The position numbers and the translations under genes are program-made. Below are positions 8,139 through 16,551 of a DNA stretch of 64,000 bases, in pieces. Position 1 is the stretch's first letter. Every line of letters starts with the position of its first letter. Below the pieces are notes generated by a model, which ran no database searches, was not told the DNA's origin, and saw nothing but the letters and a program-made list of their open reading frames with translations. Source of the stretch: Microbacterium marinum (GTDB lineage: Bacteria > Actinomycetota > Actinomycetes > Actinomycetales > Microbacteriaceae); assembly GCF_014204835.1 (NCBI RefSeq), contig NZ_JACHMD010000001.1, positions 1,550,001 to 1,614,000 of the forward strand, given 5' to 3'.

Positions 8139-8390
8139 TTGGCGAACTTCGATGATGAAACGCTACGCGCAGTGGGCGAGCTAATTGCCCTCGGCGAGCA
8201 AGAGGGTTTCGGCATAACGTTCGAGCCAGATGCAGACGGCTGGACGGTCGGATTCGTGCGCGGCCGGGGCGGCGGCGACCTGCACAGCGATTACGACCTG
8301 GCGACAGCGGCGCGAGGTGCGATCCGCCCGCTACTCCAGTTATCGGCCCGGCACGTCGCCAACCGTCGCGACCGTTCGCCGCGGGACTAA
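8139..8390 (+). CDS. Small hypothetical protein
   Basis: An 83-residue protein with an acidic first half and a basic end (RHVANRRDRSPRD). It starts with TTG; the call is supported by a strong AGGAGG six nt upstream (8127-8132), placed right after the preceding stop. No domain is recognised. The first two thirds (ALGEQEGFGITFEPDADGWT, then GFVRGRGGG) could form a small beta-rich fold, but this is a guess. Its position between the helical protein and the large nuclease-like protein, with short gaps, suggests all three act together. The next gene begins 59 nt downstream. Confidence 0.6.
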   Translation: MANFDDETLRAVGELIALGEQEGFGITFEPDADGWTVGFVRGRGGGDLHSDYDLATAARGAIRPLLQLSARHVANRRDRSPRD

Positions 8391-8449
8391 GTCGCGGGCG
8401 AGCTTCCGAAGTAGCAACGATTGTCGGGGGCACCATCCACACTTGGAGG

Positions 8450-10921
8450 GTGGCAAGAAGAAAGCTTCCCGACCTTGAGATGGTCGAGGCCGACGCGCGA
8501 GGGATTGAGATCGGCTTTGAGCGAATGGCGGGGATACTGGCGCGCCTACCCGACATTGACTCCCACGCGGACCTCGTGAAACTTGCCCCGGGCCTGATCG
8601 CGGCGGCGGTTAGACGGATCGAAGACGCAGCCGAACCGTTCGACGCCTTTGACGTGCTCGAGTCGCTCAAGATGCGCGAGCTACCGATGAGCTTGGTGGG
8701 ATACAGCGAGCGTGAGCACGACGGCATGCCGGCGGTAATTGAACTTGCCGCCGTTGTCCTGCTCGCCCGTGGCGCGCGCGAGGCACATGAACCATCTGAC
8801 GCGAATCCTGGGGAGGCGGTTGAGCAGATCGCCGAAGCTGCCCGCGAACTGCTCTTTCTCGCGAACTTCGTCTCTCTCACCCCTCCCATGGCCGCCTCCG
8901 CTGGATCGTCCGAGAGCGCCGCCAAGGCGGAGATTGCTCAATCGCTCAAGACGTACGAGCTATTTGTGCGCAACCGTCAGTATCAGAGCATTCGCGACGA
9001 GCACGATCCGAAGCTCCTTGGCGACGATCAGGTCTCCAGGGACATGACTGAGATGCTCGGATTCAGCTACACCGAGTACATCGCAATCCGTCGCGCGATC
9101 CACGAGTTTAGTGGCGACCGGCTCAACGCAGCCGCGGACCAGTTCTACGGTGCCTTCGATGACGAAGCAGCGGCCGCTCGCTGGGACTTCAGTTCTCTGC
9201 CGGAGGACACGCGGGAGAGAGCGTGGAAGGGCCTGGCCAACCTCTTCATTCATCCTGGTGCGCGAGCATCGTTCACCGCGGACGAGATCGCCGTTCGTTC
9301 AGAGTCCGAAGTGTCGATAGTTCGTGCAGTGCTCACACTCTTTGCGGTGCCCTTCGACTCCGGCGATCCAGCGAGCAATGTTCGGTCGTACCTTGAGGGC
9401 GATAACCCGTTCAGCTCGAAGTCGCTGCTGGTCGATGCCGCGGGTAACTATCTCTCCACAGGGGCACAACTTGGGGACGACATGGTTCGGACCGCGGTTG
9501 AGAAGGGATTGTCAGAGAAGGCGAAGGCGCGCTACGTGGGCGTGAGGACGAGGGTCTCTGAAGGGCTTGCGGGCGACTACTTCGGCAAGATGATTGGACC
9601 AGCCCAGAAGTTCACGGGTTTGAAGTACTGGGCGCCCGCAGCGGGTGAGGGGCCTGAGGTCGTCGCGCAGGATGAAACCGACGTCAGGTCGTCCGCGAAG
9701 CAGACCGAGATGGACTGTCTCATCGTCGCGGAAGACGTCGCCATCTGTGTGGAAGTGAAGGGAGCCGGGCTCAGGAAGGAAAGTCGCGGCGGGAACGCCG
9801 TGAAACTCGCCTCGGATCTCGCGAAGACGGTTGGTGAGGCCGCTTCTCAGGCTGATCGGGCTCGTGCCTTGATCGAAGCTAATCATGGTTTGCACACGCC
9901 ATCCGGTTGGCTCAGCCTTGACGGGGTTCGCGAGGTTCACTGCGTGGTGGTCACCCTCGAGGACCTCGGGCCAGCTGGCATCGCGCTGGACGCGATGGTT
10001 CGTGCTGGCGTGGTCACGACACAGCGAGTCCCGTGGATCGTGTCGCTACATGATCTCGCTGTTATCAGCCGCCTCGTTGAGGAACCCGCCGAGTTGTTGC
10101 TCTATCTGCGCCGACGGACGTCGCCGACATTCGCGCAGGTATTCCACGCCGTCGACGAACTTGATCTATTCATGTCGTTCCTCAGTGACGGACTCTTTCT
10201 CGAGGACGATCCTGACGTCGTCGCTGCTGCCAACCCGGCGGCGCCCCCCGCGACGGCGGCGGAACGCAGGCGATTTCAGCGGTCGCTTGTCCCGAAGACA
10301 GTCGCGACACACACTGACCCACTGGATCAGTGGATGTACGCCGCGGAGTCTGGAGGTGCGACCGATACGAATGACTATCCGAAGCCGACCTTCAGATCGG
10401 AGGCTCGCATTGCGGCGCTCGTAAACAGCATGACTCGTGATCGCAAGCCTGGATGGCTTCGCGCTGGAGCCGACCTGTTGGCATTCAGCGGCGATGCCCA
10501 GAGCCGTATCGCTAACGCCATAGAGCGGACGGCCGCGGCGACGCGTGCCGATGGAAAGTGGCACAACGCCTTCATGAGTCAGATGAGTGCCCAGGGCCAC
10601 TTCGGGCTGTTCATCGGCTCGGTTCCGCTCGGCATGTCCGTCGCCAAAGCGACGACTCAGCTAGAGAGGTACGCCCGGGTTAAAGTTCACCAGGTGCATG
10701 CCGACCGATCTCTCGGACTGGTCGTTTCGTCTAGTGGCGAGATTGTGAACGTCGGCTACGGGAACCACGAACGGGAGGAAGATCCCGCACTGGATGCCTT
10801 AACTGCTCAAATGTCGCTCACGTCGGTCGCCCGGATGTCGCGATCGATGCCGCCACCGTCCGCGCGGCGGACCACTGTCAGGCTCCGCGGAAAGGCGAAA
10901 GGCAAGAAAAGGAAGCGGTAG
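8450..10921 (+). CDS. Large protein with PD-(D/E)XK nuclease motif
   Basis: An 823-residue protein without a clear named family. Near the middle it carries a restriction-endonuclease-like core: E420-x-D422 (TEMDCLIVAED) followed by E435-V-K437 (CVEVKG), the E/D-x12-E-x-K spacing of NERD- and Mrr-type nucleases. The N-terminal 400 residues are helical and acidic and might be a sensor or scaffold; the C-terminal third ends in a basic tail (RLRGKAKGKKRKR) suited to nucleic acid binding. The GTG start abuts its GGAGG, so a slightly later start (ATG at 8480) is possible. It contains a rare UUA codon at 10799. It is the third gene of a run from 7348. A defence nuclease role is inferred. Confidence 0.7.
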   Translation: MARRKLPDLEMVEADARGIEIGFERMAGILARLPDIDSHADLVKLAPGLIAAAVRRIEDAAEPFDAFDVLESLKMRELPMSLVGYSEREHDGMPAVIELAAVVLLARGAREAHEPSDANPGEAVEQIAEAARELLFLANFVSLTPPMAASAGSSESAAKAEIAQSLKTYELFVRNRQYQSIRDEHDPKLLGDDQVSRDMTEMLGFSYTEYIAIRRAIHEFSGDRLNAAADQFYGAFDDEAAAARWDFSSLPEDTRERAWKGLANLFIHPGARASFTADEIAVRSESEVSIVRAVLTLFAVPFDSGDPASNVRSYLEGDNPFSSKSLLVDAAGNYLSTGAQLGDDMVRTAVEKGLSEKAKARYVGVRTRVSEGLAGDYFGKMIGPAQKFTGLKYWAPAAGEGPEVVAQDETDVRSSAKQTEMDCLIVAEDVAICVEVKGAGLRKESRGGNAVKLASDLAKTVGEAASQADRARALIEANHGLHTPSGWLSLDGVREVHCVVVTLEDLGPAGIALDAMVRAGVVTTQRVPWIVSLHDLAVISRLVEEPAELLLYLRRRTSPTFAQVFHAVDELDLFMSFLSDGLFLEDDPDVVAAANPAAPPATAAERRRFQRSLVPKTVATHTDPLDQWMYAAESGGATDTNDYPKPTFRSEARIAALVNSMTRDRKPGWLRAGADLLAFSGDAQSRIANAIERTAAATRADGKWHNAFMSQMSAQGHFGLFIGSVPLGMSVAKATTQLERYARVKVHQVHADRSLGLVVSSSGEIVNVGYGNHEREEDPALDALTAQMSLTSVARMSRSMPPPSARRTTVRLRGKAKGKKRKR

Positions 10922-11111
10922 CACCTCTCTGGACTTCCGATGCCTGGTCCCGCGCACGGCAGAAGGCGCTCGCGGGTAGCGACCGCGGGGTGTCACGAAT
11001 CGAGATCGCGCTTCACGGTCCGCTGATCGGGCACTGCCCGCAGGGGGATCCAGCGATCCACGTGGGGAGGGTCCTCGCCGTGCGGGTGGCTCCTGTGCGT
11101 ACGCTTTCCGG

Positions 11112-11921
11112 ATGGGGACGATCACAGTGGAGTACTGCGACTGGTCCGCGCGCTCCGGCCACGACCGGGATGCATGCGAAGGCCACGTGATGGGGCAAGT
11201 GGCGGTGACACACTTCGGTGTCCGCGTGCAGCGGGGATCCGTTCATGGACTGCGACTGACACGGGACACGTACACGCGGGTGAGCACGCGCAACTCACTA
11301 TGGTTCCCGCGGGCGCTTTCCCCGAGAACGTGGGACGCCCGGATGGAAGACTTCGTCGACGAGGATCATCGGAACTATTCCGAAGAATGGTGCACTCGAG
11401 CGCGCTCACTGGCGTTGGAGAACTTCGACCTGAACATGGCGTACTTCGCTCAACTCGACGAGGTCGAGTTTGACGACGCGGTTCAGACCGCGGTCAGAAG
11501 TATCGCCGGGGTACGGGTCGTGACCGATCTCGAACGGTGGAACGCGGTTCCGGGCGTCTACGTGATGGTGCTCGACGACTACAAGCAGGTGTACGTCGGC
11601 ACGACTGGACGTCAGGTCGGGGTGATGAAGCGCATCCGACAGCATTGGACGAACAGCAAGCCACTGGACCGCCTAGTCTTCGGGACGGTGAGCACCTCAA
11701 TCTTGTCGATCGACAGCTTTCGGGCACTGGATACCACTCGCATCTATGCTGCGCGCACGAGCGCCCCGTTCGAGCATGAGCGATTGCTACTCGACGAGTT
11801 CCCCAGCAAGTTCACCCTCAACCGCGTGAGTGGCGGTGATCCTCGCGAGCTCGGGATCCTTCACGCTTCCGGCTACGACACGATCCGGGAGCGCGCCCTG
11901 AAAGTTGTCGATGACGCGTGA
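11112..11921 (+). CDS. GIY-YIG domain protein (accessory)
   Basis: A 269-residue protein with a GIY-YIG nuclease-like domain in its second half: VPGVYVMVLDD followed by VYVGTTGRQ and the helix KRIRQHW (about 145-180), then a glutamate-containing segment (FEHERLLLDEFPS) where the family has its catalytic Glu, and an Asn in FTLNRV. The first 130 residues are unlike anything I know, with several Cys and Trp residues. The ATG at 11112 is used; another ATG at 11190 would remove 26 residues that may not be translated. It stands alone, with 190 nt of gene-free sequence before it. Likely a DNA- or RNA-cutting enzyme; its target is unknown. Confidence 0.7.
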   Translation: MGTITVEYCDWSARSGHDRDACEGHVMGQVAVTHFGVRVQRGSVHGLRLTRDTYTRVSTRNSLWFPRALSPRTWDARMEDFVDEDHRNYSEEWCTRARSLALENFDLNMAYFAQLDEVEFDDAVQTAVRSIAGVRVVTDLERWNAVPGVYVMVLDDYKQVYVGTTGRQVGVMKRIRQHWTNSKPLDRLVFGTVSTSILSIDSFRALDTTRIYAARTSAPFEHERLLLDEFPSKFTLNRVSGGDPRELGILHASGYDTIRERALKVVDDA

Positions 11922-12019
11922 TCGGCAGGGCGTGAACGAAGGCGTCCCTCTCCCGGGCACCGCCCGCATGAGGATCCTGACCCGCCGTAGGTAGTGGCGC
12001 CGATCGATAGGGTCGAGGC

Positions 12020-12652
12020 ATGCCCTCGCGCCGCGTCCGGATCGCAGTTCTGACAGCACTCCTCGTGGCGCTTTGCGGGTGTTCGGCAGAGCCGCCTGGC
12101 ACCGTCTCGTCAGCATCGCCCGACACAGACGGCGCGTCGCTGGCCACTGAGACACCGAGCTTGACGCCGACGCCTGATCCCACACTCTCGCCGGAGCCGA
12201 TTGCGGTGCCGAGTTGCGCGGAGCTGCTCAGTATCGAGCAGGTCCGTGTCACTCTCAATGACGACAGGGTGGAGGGCCCAGCCCCCCTCGATGCGATCGA
12301 GCCGCCGTCGGTGCTGGGGCCGGCAGCGCGTCAGACGTTTGAAACCGCGATCGATGCGGTCGGCTGCAGCTACGGCATCCCGTATTCCGACGGCGGCTTC
12401 TACGTGATCGTTCTCGCAGTCGATGGCGCGTCGGCATCGGAGCTTGTGTCTGCCCTGAAAGCGTCCGACGAGTACGAACAGACCGCGCGCGGCGACATCG
12501 CCATGTTCTCGAAAGGGGTCCCCGAAGGTATAGGAACTTACCTTGGCTACGCACTCGATGAGAACGTTTGGGCGATCGTCCAAGGAACGATGGTCAGCTC
12601 GACGACATCTGTCAATATCGCAGCCGACGCCGTCACCGCCGTCTTGGGATAG
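12020..12652 (+). CDS. Predicted lipoprotein, function unknown
   Basis: A 210-residue exported protein. The N-terminus has a basic start, a hydrophobic core and a lipobox ending in LCGC (Cys22), so it should be lipidated and held on the outer face of the cytoplasmic membrane. A Thr/Pro/Ser-rich linker (about 30-62) leads to a folded domain with two cysteines (PSCAELL and VGCSYGIPYS) that may form a disulfide. I do not recognise a family beyond resemblance to uncharacterised actinobacterial lipoproteins. It lies alone inside the island between two GIY-YIG genes and may be a chromosomal gene caught in the accessory region. Confidence 0.75.
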   Translation: MPSRRVRIAVLTALLVALCGCSAEPPGTVSSASPDTDGASLATETPSLTPTPDPTLSPEPIAVPSCAELLSIEQVRVTLNDDRVEGPAPLDAIEPPSVLGPAARQTFETAIDAVGCSYGIPYSDGGFYVIVLAVDGASASELVSALKASDEYEQTARGDIAMFSKGVPEGIGTYLGYALDENVWAIVQGTMVSSTTSVNIAADAVTAVLG

Positions 12653-12753
12653 GACGCCGAGCCGCCCACGATGCTCCTCATGCGCGCAATGCCCGTATAC
12701 GGATCAAGCTTGCCCGCGAAGTTTGGGGATCAACGGTGGGCCGCGGCGGTGTG

Positions 12754-13581
12754 TCAGTTTCTGTTGTGGCCTAGCGATCTGGAGACCAGGACTCCCTTCC
12801 AGTAGGTCTCTCGGTCGATGACGTGCTGATCGTCTGTGCGCATCGACCAGAACTCCAGCAGGGCGAACCGCATCGTCTTTTGGAAGTAGTCCTCGCCCTT
12901 GGCAGCGAGGTGTGCCTTCAGACCGATGTTGTCGCCATGAAGCGTGAGGGCGTACTGGGACCAGCGTTGCCAGATGCCCGTATCACCGTAAGCCGACCCG
13001 ACATAGGGCTCTCCCGTCACCGTGTCGTGGATGACGTAGACCCCCTTCATGTGCTCTAGTGCGATGCGCCAGTCGGGTCGGGCCTGTCTCACGATCGCCT
13101 GAATCTCGGCGAGCGAATGATCGATGCGGTCATGGCCGGGGAACGGATCACCCACGAATGGCTCTTCAGCGATCATCGAAACCGTCATCTCGTTGAGGCA
13201 TGCCTCCATGTTCCGGCGTCGGTTACGACCCTTGAGCGTCGTTCGCACGTAAAGCCTCTTGATGTACGGGCCCATCAGGTCGTCTCGCAGAACGACATCA
13301 TAGGAGTGCTGTCGTGGCTCAGGGCGACGCCCCACAACCTCCCAGATCCCGCCGAACAACCACAGCGACGGGTCATGTCGATCCTGCGCCAGCGAAAAGA
13401 TGAATCGTCGATTGAAGTCGTCATTGACGTTGCGCCAAGAGTTCCAGCGTTGCCACAGATCGGGATCGTTGCCGAGCGCATCGATGGGAAATGAATCACC
13501 GTTGAAGACCGCGAAGTGCAGCTTGCAGTGGATCGGATCGAACCCGGGAGGCAGCAACGTTGCGAGCAAGATCGGAGCCAT
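12754..13581 (-). CDS. GIY-YIG nuclease family protein
   Basis: A 275-residue protein. The C-terminal 100 residues form a GIY-YIG domain: KGVYVIHD, then PYVGSAYG and an arginine-bearing helix (GIWQRWSQY), ending with the glutamate in VIDRETYWKGVL. The N-terminal 160 residues are a separate unknown domain, with several tryptophans and the segment RRFIFSLAQDRHDPSLWLFGG. This layout (unknown sensor plus GIY-YIG) is common in phage- and island-encoded nucleases of unknown target. The ATG start at 13581 is the only sensible one. It is convergent with the lipoprotein gene. It is the third GIY-YIG protein of the island; the three share no obvious similarity outside the core motifs. Confidence 0.78.
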   Translation of the reverse strand: MAPILLATLLPPGFDPIHCKLHFAVFNGDSFPIDALGNDPDLWQRWNSWRNVNDDFNRRFIFSLAQDRHDPSLWLFGGIWEVVGRRPEPRQHSYDVVLRDDLMGPYIKRLYVRTTLKGRNRRRNMEACLNEMTVSMIAEEPFVGDPFPGHDRIDHSLAEIQAIVRQARPDWRIALEHMKGVYVIHDTVTGEPYVGSAYGDTGIWQRWSQYALTLHGDNIGLKAHLAAKGEDYFQKTMRFALLEFWSMRTDDQHVIDRETYWKGVLVSRSLGHNRN

Positions 13582-13829
13582 GAAGAAAGGCTAGTGCCGC
13601 CATGCTTAGGAGTCCTGGCACCGGTCGTCGACCGAGGCAGAGCGCTTTCGCGCAGCCCCTTGAGCGCCCGATCGCTGGGACATCGCGTCCCCAGCCGAAG
13701 CGCGGCACGCCACCGTCCCCTCATCGCGCGTCGCCCGCTCAAGGATCGAGCCTCGCCCTGCGATCGCGCCACACTCGCTGGTCGCTCACCGGCGCCGTCG
13801 CCGAGGGCAGAGCCCTCGAGAATAGAACT

Positions 13830-14303
13830 GTGGAATCACCTGCCGACTTCATCGACCGCACGCTGCGGGCTGAGGCATCCGAGTGGCGGACGTGGGCGGA
13901 CGGTGATGACTCGGTCGGCGGGCTGAGGGTCTACGGGTCGTCGACCGGGGCGATCCGCGGCACCGTGCGCGATGCGCTGCGACGACACCGAGGGCTGAGC
14001 CACGACGACATCGTCATGCTCGCCTCGGAGTTGTGGTCGGTGCCGGTGTTCGAGCGACGGCTCGCAACGGTCGTGCTGCTACAGGGGCAAGTCGGCACGC
14101 TTACGGGCAACGACCTCACCCGGATTGAGGGGTTCCTCCGCGACGCGCGGGTGCCGGAGCTCATCGAGCCGCTCGCGGGCGACGTCGTCGCGCCGCTGCT
14201 CGCGAGGCTGACCGGCGCCGACGCGGAGCGGGCGCAGCGCATCGTCGCGCGGTGGGCGGAGTCGGATTCGGCTTCGCTCCGGGCGGCTGTCGCGTTGCTG
14301 TGA
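13830..14303 (+). pseudogene. Truncated AlkD-like DNA alkylation repair protein
   Basis: A 157-residue reading frame matching the first two thirds of the HEAT-repeat DNA alkylation repair (AlkD-like) family: YGSSTGAIRGTVRDALRRH, LASELWSVPVFERRLATVVLL, LIEPLAGDVVAPLL. Full-length members run to about 220-240 residues; this one ends in SLRAAVALL just where the next helices should begin. The sequence that follows shows no matching continuation in the same frame. It sits at the junction of the island and the first DUF222-HNH unit, so a rearrangement there probably removed the 3' end. It may be inactive. The GTG start at 13830 fits the family N-terminus (ESPADFIDRTL). Confidence 0.65.
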
Positions 14304-14448
14304 CGCCGGCGGCGCGGCATCCGCCCGGTTCGTCGCAGACGACATGTAGCTCAACCGCCCACGAGATCTGAGTGCGCCGGTTGGCTTACCAACACTTGCA
14401 CGAGGAAGTGTTGGGAACTGGTTGCTGCGACGCCGGCGGCGGGTTTTC

Positions 14449-14534
14449 GTAGATGAGGGAACTCTCATTTAGCCTGGGGTTCTGACCGCAGATTTCGGCC
14501 TCTCAATGTCGGAACCCCTCACCATCATGGAGGT
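14449..14534 (+). repeat. Leader repeat of DUF222-HNH gene, copy 1
   Basis: This 86-bp block directly before the first DUF222-HNH start aligns without gaps to 18332-18417, with 66 of 86 positions identical by my count and 32 of the last 33 identical. It begins with an imperfect palindrome (GATGAG with CTCAT) and ends in the gene's GGAGGT ribosome site. It may carry a promoter or a recognition site used when the unit spreads. Confidence 0.75.
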
Positions 14535-15890
14535 GTGACCAGCCCCAACGAGACTCCCGGCTCCGACGCCTTCCTCGCGTCGCTCGCCGAGGTCGTCCAT
14601 GGGGCCGAGGGGATCGAGCGCCGGCTCGCCGCAGTCCAGGTCGAGCAGATCCGCATGCTTGCAGCCGCAGGCGCGCTCGCGCGCCGCACGGCATCAGGTT
14701 CACCCGCGCAGGTGCGCGAGCGCGACATGGTGCTGCGGTCCGTTGCCGCCGAGCTCGGCGGTGTCGCGCGGGTCACCGACCGCACCATGCAGCGCCGGAT
14801 CGACGAGGCACGCACCATCGTCGACGACTACGCGATCGCCCTCGACGCCTGGGAAGCCGGTCGGATCACTCGCGGTCACGTGATGGTGATTGTGGATGCC
14901 GGTTCGGTGCTGCCCCTCGACCTTCGCGGCGACTTCGCCTCGGCCGCAGTCGAGCGGTGCGAGCGCGATACGCCCAACCGGGTCCGCGCCGAGCTCGAGA
15001 TGCTCGCGCAGCGGATGCACTCGCGCACGTTCACCGAGCGGCACGAGCAGGCTGCCGCCGGCCGGTGTGTGCGGATCGTTCCCGGGCGAGATGGGATGAG
15101 CGACCTCTTCGCGACGGTGCCCACGGTCATTGCGGAGGGGATCCACGACCGTCTGACACAGATGGCTCGAGCGGTCATCGACACCCGGGGCGAGCGTGCC
15201 GCCAGCGGCAGCTTCGCCCACGACGAGGCGAACGCATCACGCGCAGAAATCGTCTCGACCGACACGCGCTCCACCGACCAGGTGCGCGCCGACCTCTTCG
15301 CCGACATGCTCCTCGCCGGCATTCCCGCGCTCGACGACACCCGCGACACCACCGCAGGTCCCCTCGGCAAGATCCGCGCACGCGTGCAGGTCGTCATCCC
15401 TGCGCTCGCACTCACCCGCGGCGGCACGCGCGACAACGAAGAGCCCTGCGACCTCGTCGGGCGGTCGCCCATCGACGCGGAAACCGCCCGACAACTCGCC
15501 GGCGGAACCGTCATGTGGGAACGCATCGTCACCCACCCCGTCAACGGGACAGTTCTCGAGGTCGATTCGTACCGCGTGCCGGAAAAGATGCGCCGCTACC
15601 TGCAAGCCCGCGACCAGCACTGCCGATTCCCCGGATGCCGCACCGCCGCGATCCGCTGCGAAGTCGACCACAACCACGATCACGCGCTCGGCGGCAAGAC
15701 GAAGACCTGCAATCTCTGTCACCTGTGTCAGCGACATCACTCGATGAAGCAGTTCACGGCATGGAGGGTCCGACAACTGTCGGGTGGCGTCCTGGAATGG
15801 ACCTCACCCCTCGGCAGGATCTACAGAGAAGACGCACCGGTACCGGCCGTCGCGTTCGCTCCTGCCGACACCTCGCTCGCACCGTTCTGA
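14535..15890 (+). CDS. DUF222 and HNH endonuclease domain protein, copy 1
   Basis: A 451-residue protein of the DUF222-HNH (13E12-like) family that is multiplied in Microbacterium and Mycobacterium genomes. The DUF222 helical region spans about residues 10-300. The HNH nuclease fold lies at about 365-410, with zinc-type cysteines (CRFPGC, then NLCHLCQRHH) and the HNH histidine in CEVDHNHDHALGG. Family members are thought to be nucleases of selfish or repeat-like elements, but their activity is poorly known. The GTG start follows a conserved leader. A paralogue lies 3.9 kb downstream in the same orientation. The C-terminal segment (GGVLEWTSPLGR) is nearly identical in both. Confidence 0.9.
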   Translation: MTSPNETPGSDAFLASLAEVVHGAEGIERRLAAVQVEQIRMLAAAGALARRTASGSPAQVRERDMVLRSVAAELGGVARVTDRTMQRRIDEARTIVDDYAIALDAWEAGRITRGHVMVIVDAGSVLPLDLRGDFASAAVERCERDTPNRVRAELEMLAQRMHSRTFTERHEQAAAGRCVRIVPGRDGMSDLFATVPTVIAEGIHDRLTQMARAVIDTRGERAASGSFAHDEANASRAEIVSTDTRSTDQVRADLFADMLLAGIPALDDTRDTTAGPLGKIRARVQVVIPALALTRGGTRDNEEPCDLVGRSPIDAETARQLAGGTVMWERIVTHPVNGTVLEVDSYRVPEKMRRYLQARDQHCRFPGCRTAAIRCEVDHNHDHALGGKTKTCNLCHLCQRHHSMKQFTAWRVRQLSGGVLEWTSPLGRIYREDAPVPAVAFAPADTSLAPF

Positions 15891-15908
15891 TCCTCTCGCC
15901 GGCGACGC

Positions 15909-15954
15909 GCTCGCCTGCTCGAGACTGACGTGCTCGCCCGCTTGAGACTGACGT
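15909..15954. repeat. Tandem 23-bp imperfect repeat
   Basis: Two adjacent 23-bp units (15909-15931 and 15932-15954) differ at only two positions. Each contains GAGACTGACGT. They lie in the gene-free stretch after the first DUF222-HNH gene. No function is apparent; a slipped-strand duplication or a small binding site is possible. Confidence 0.7.
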
Positions 15955-16068
15955 GGTCGCTTTCGCGCCGCGATCCCCGGAAGGACGCGGCGTCGGCTGC
16001 GGTGACGTCGGCGGCGCGGCATCCGCTCGGTCAACCCGAGACGGCGCAACCACCCGGAGACGACGTCG

Positions 16069-16413
16069 TCAGTCGGAGACGACGCAGAACGTATTGCCGT
16101 CGGGGTCGCGCAGCACGATGTAGTCGGCGCCGTCCTCGTAGTCCCAGTCGTCGACCGTGGTGGCGCCGAGGGCGACCAGCCGCTCGACCTCGGCGGTGCG
16201 GTCCTCGGCCAGGATGTCGAGATGGTGCCGCTGCGGCTTGTCCGACCCGACGAGCATGAGCGACAGCTGCACGCCCGTGCCCTCCCGCGGCACGAGACTG
16301 GCCCAGTCATCGCCCGGCTCGCGCTTCGGCACGTAGTCGAGCGCCGCAGTCCAGAACTCCACCGCACGCGTGATGTCGCGCACGCCCCACACGATCGAAT
16401 AGATGCTTGCCAT
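16069..16413 (-). CDS. VOC family (glyoxalase-like) protein
   Basis: A 114-residue protein with the vicinal oxygen chelate fold, made of two beta-alpha-beta-beta-beta repeats. Family features are the opening IVWGVRDITRAVEFWTAALDY, the HHLDI strand in the middle, and the closing VLRDPDGNTFCVV, which provides the last metal ligand or its equivalent. Substrate cannot be told from the sequence; members include glyoxalases, dioxygenases and resistance proteins. The ATG at 16413 is used because it starts just before the first strand; another ATG three codons upstream is possible. It is transcribed alone, on the reverse strand. Confidence 0.85.
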   Translation of the reverse strand: MASIYSIVWGVRDITRAVEFWTAALDYVPKREPGDDWASLVPREGTGVQLSLMLVGSDKPQRHHLDILAEDRTAEVERLVALGATTVDDWDYEDGADYIVLRDPDGNTFCVVSD

Positions 16414-16551
16414 GTGCGGCATCCTGCTCCTGAGAGCGCCTCTCCGGTAGGGGGCTTGCGCGGGTGCAGCGAATGCGCGTGGCCGGAATCACGCTAGGGC
16501 TGTCGGTCTCGCACATCGCAGCGAGGAGGCATGTCTCGGTACGGTCGGGCC

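Larger units (their letters stand above)
3500..13829. mobile_element. Putative genomic (defence) island at the tRNA 3' end
   Basis: About 10 kb of accessory genes lies between the tRNA and the AlkD-like fragment: nuclease, helicase and pyrophosphohydrolase genes, several unknowns and mixed strands. The stretch looks richer in A/T than its flanks. It holds only one copy of the genome's frequent GGATGCCGC word that I could find (near 7706), and it contains a UUA leucine codon at 10799-10801. No integrase, relaxase or transposase gene is visible, and I found no second copy of the tRNA 3' end near 13.6-14.5 kb. It is therefore either an element that has lost its integrase or a recombined defence hot spot. 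The right boundary is approximate. Confidence 0.55.

Noticed and set aside
13582..14534. Direct repeat of the tRNA 3' end as the right attachment site
   Set aside because: No match to the T-arm/acceptor sequence was found in this stretch, so no attachment site is claimed.
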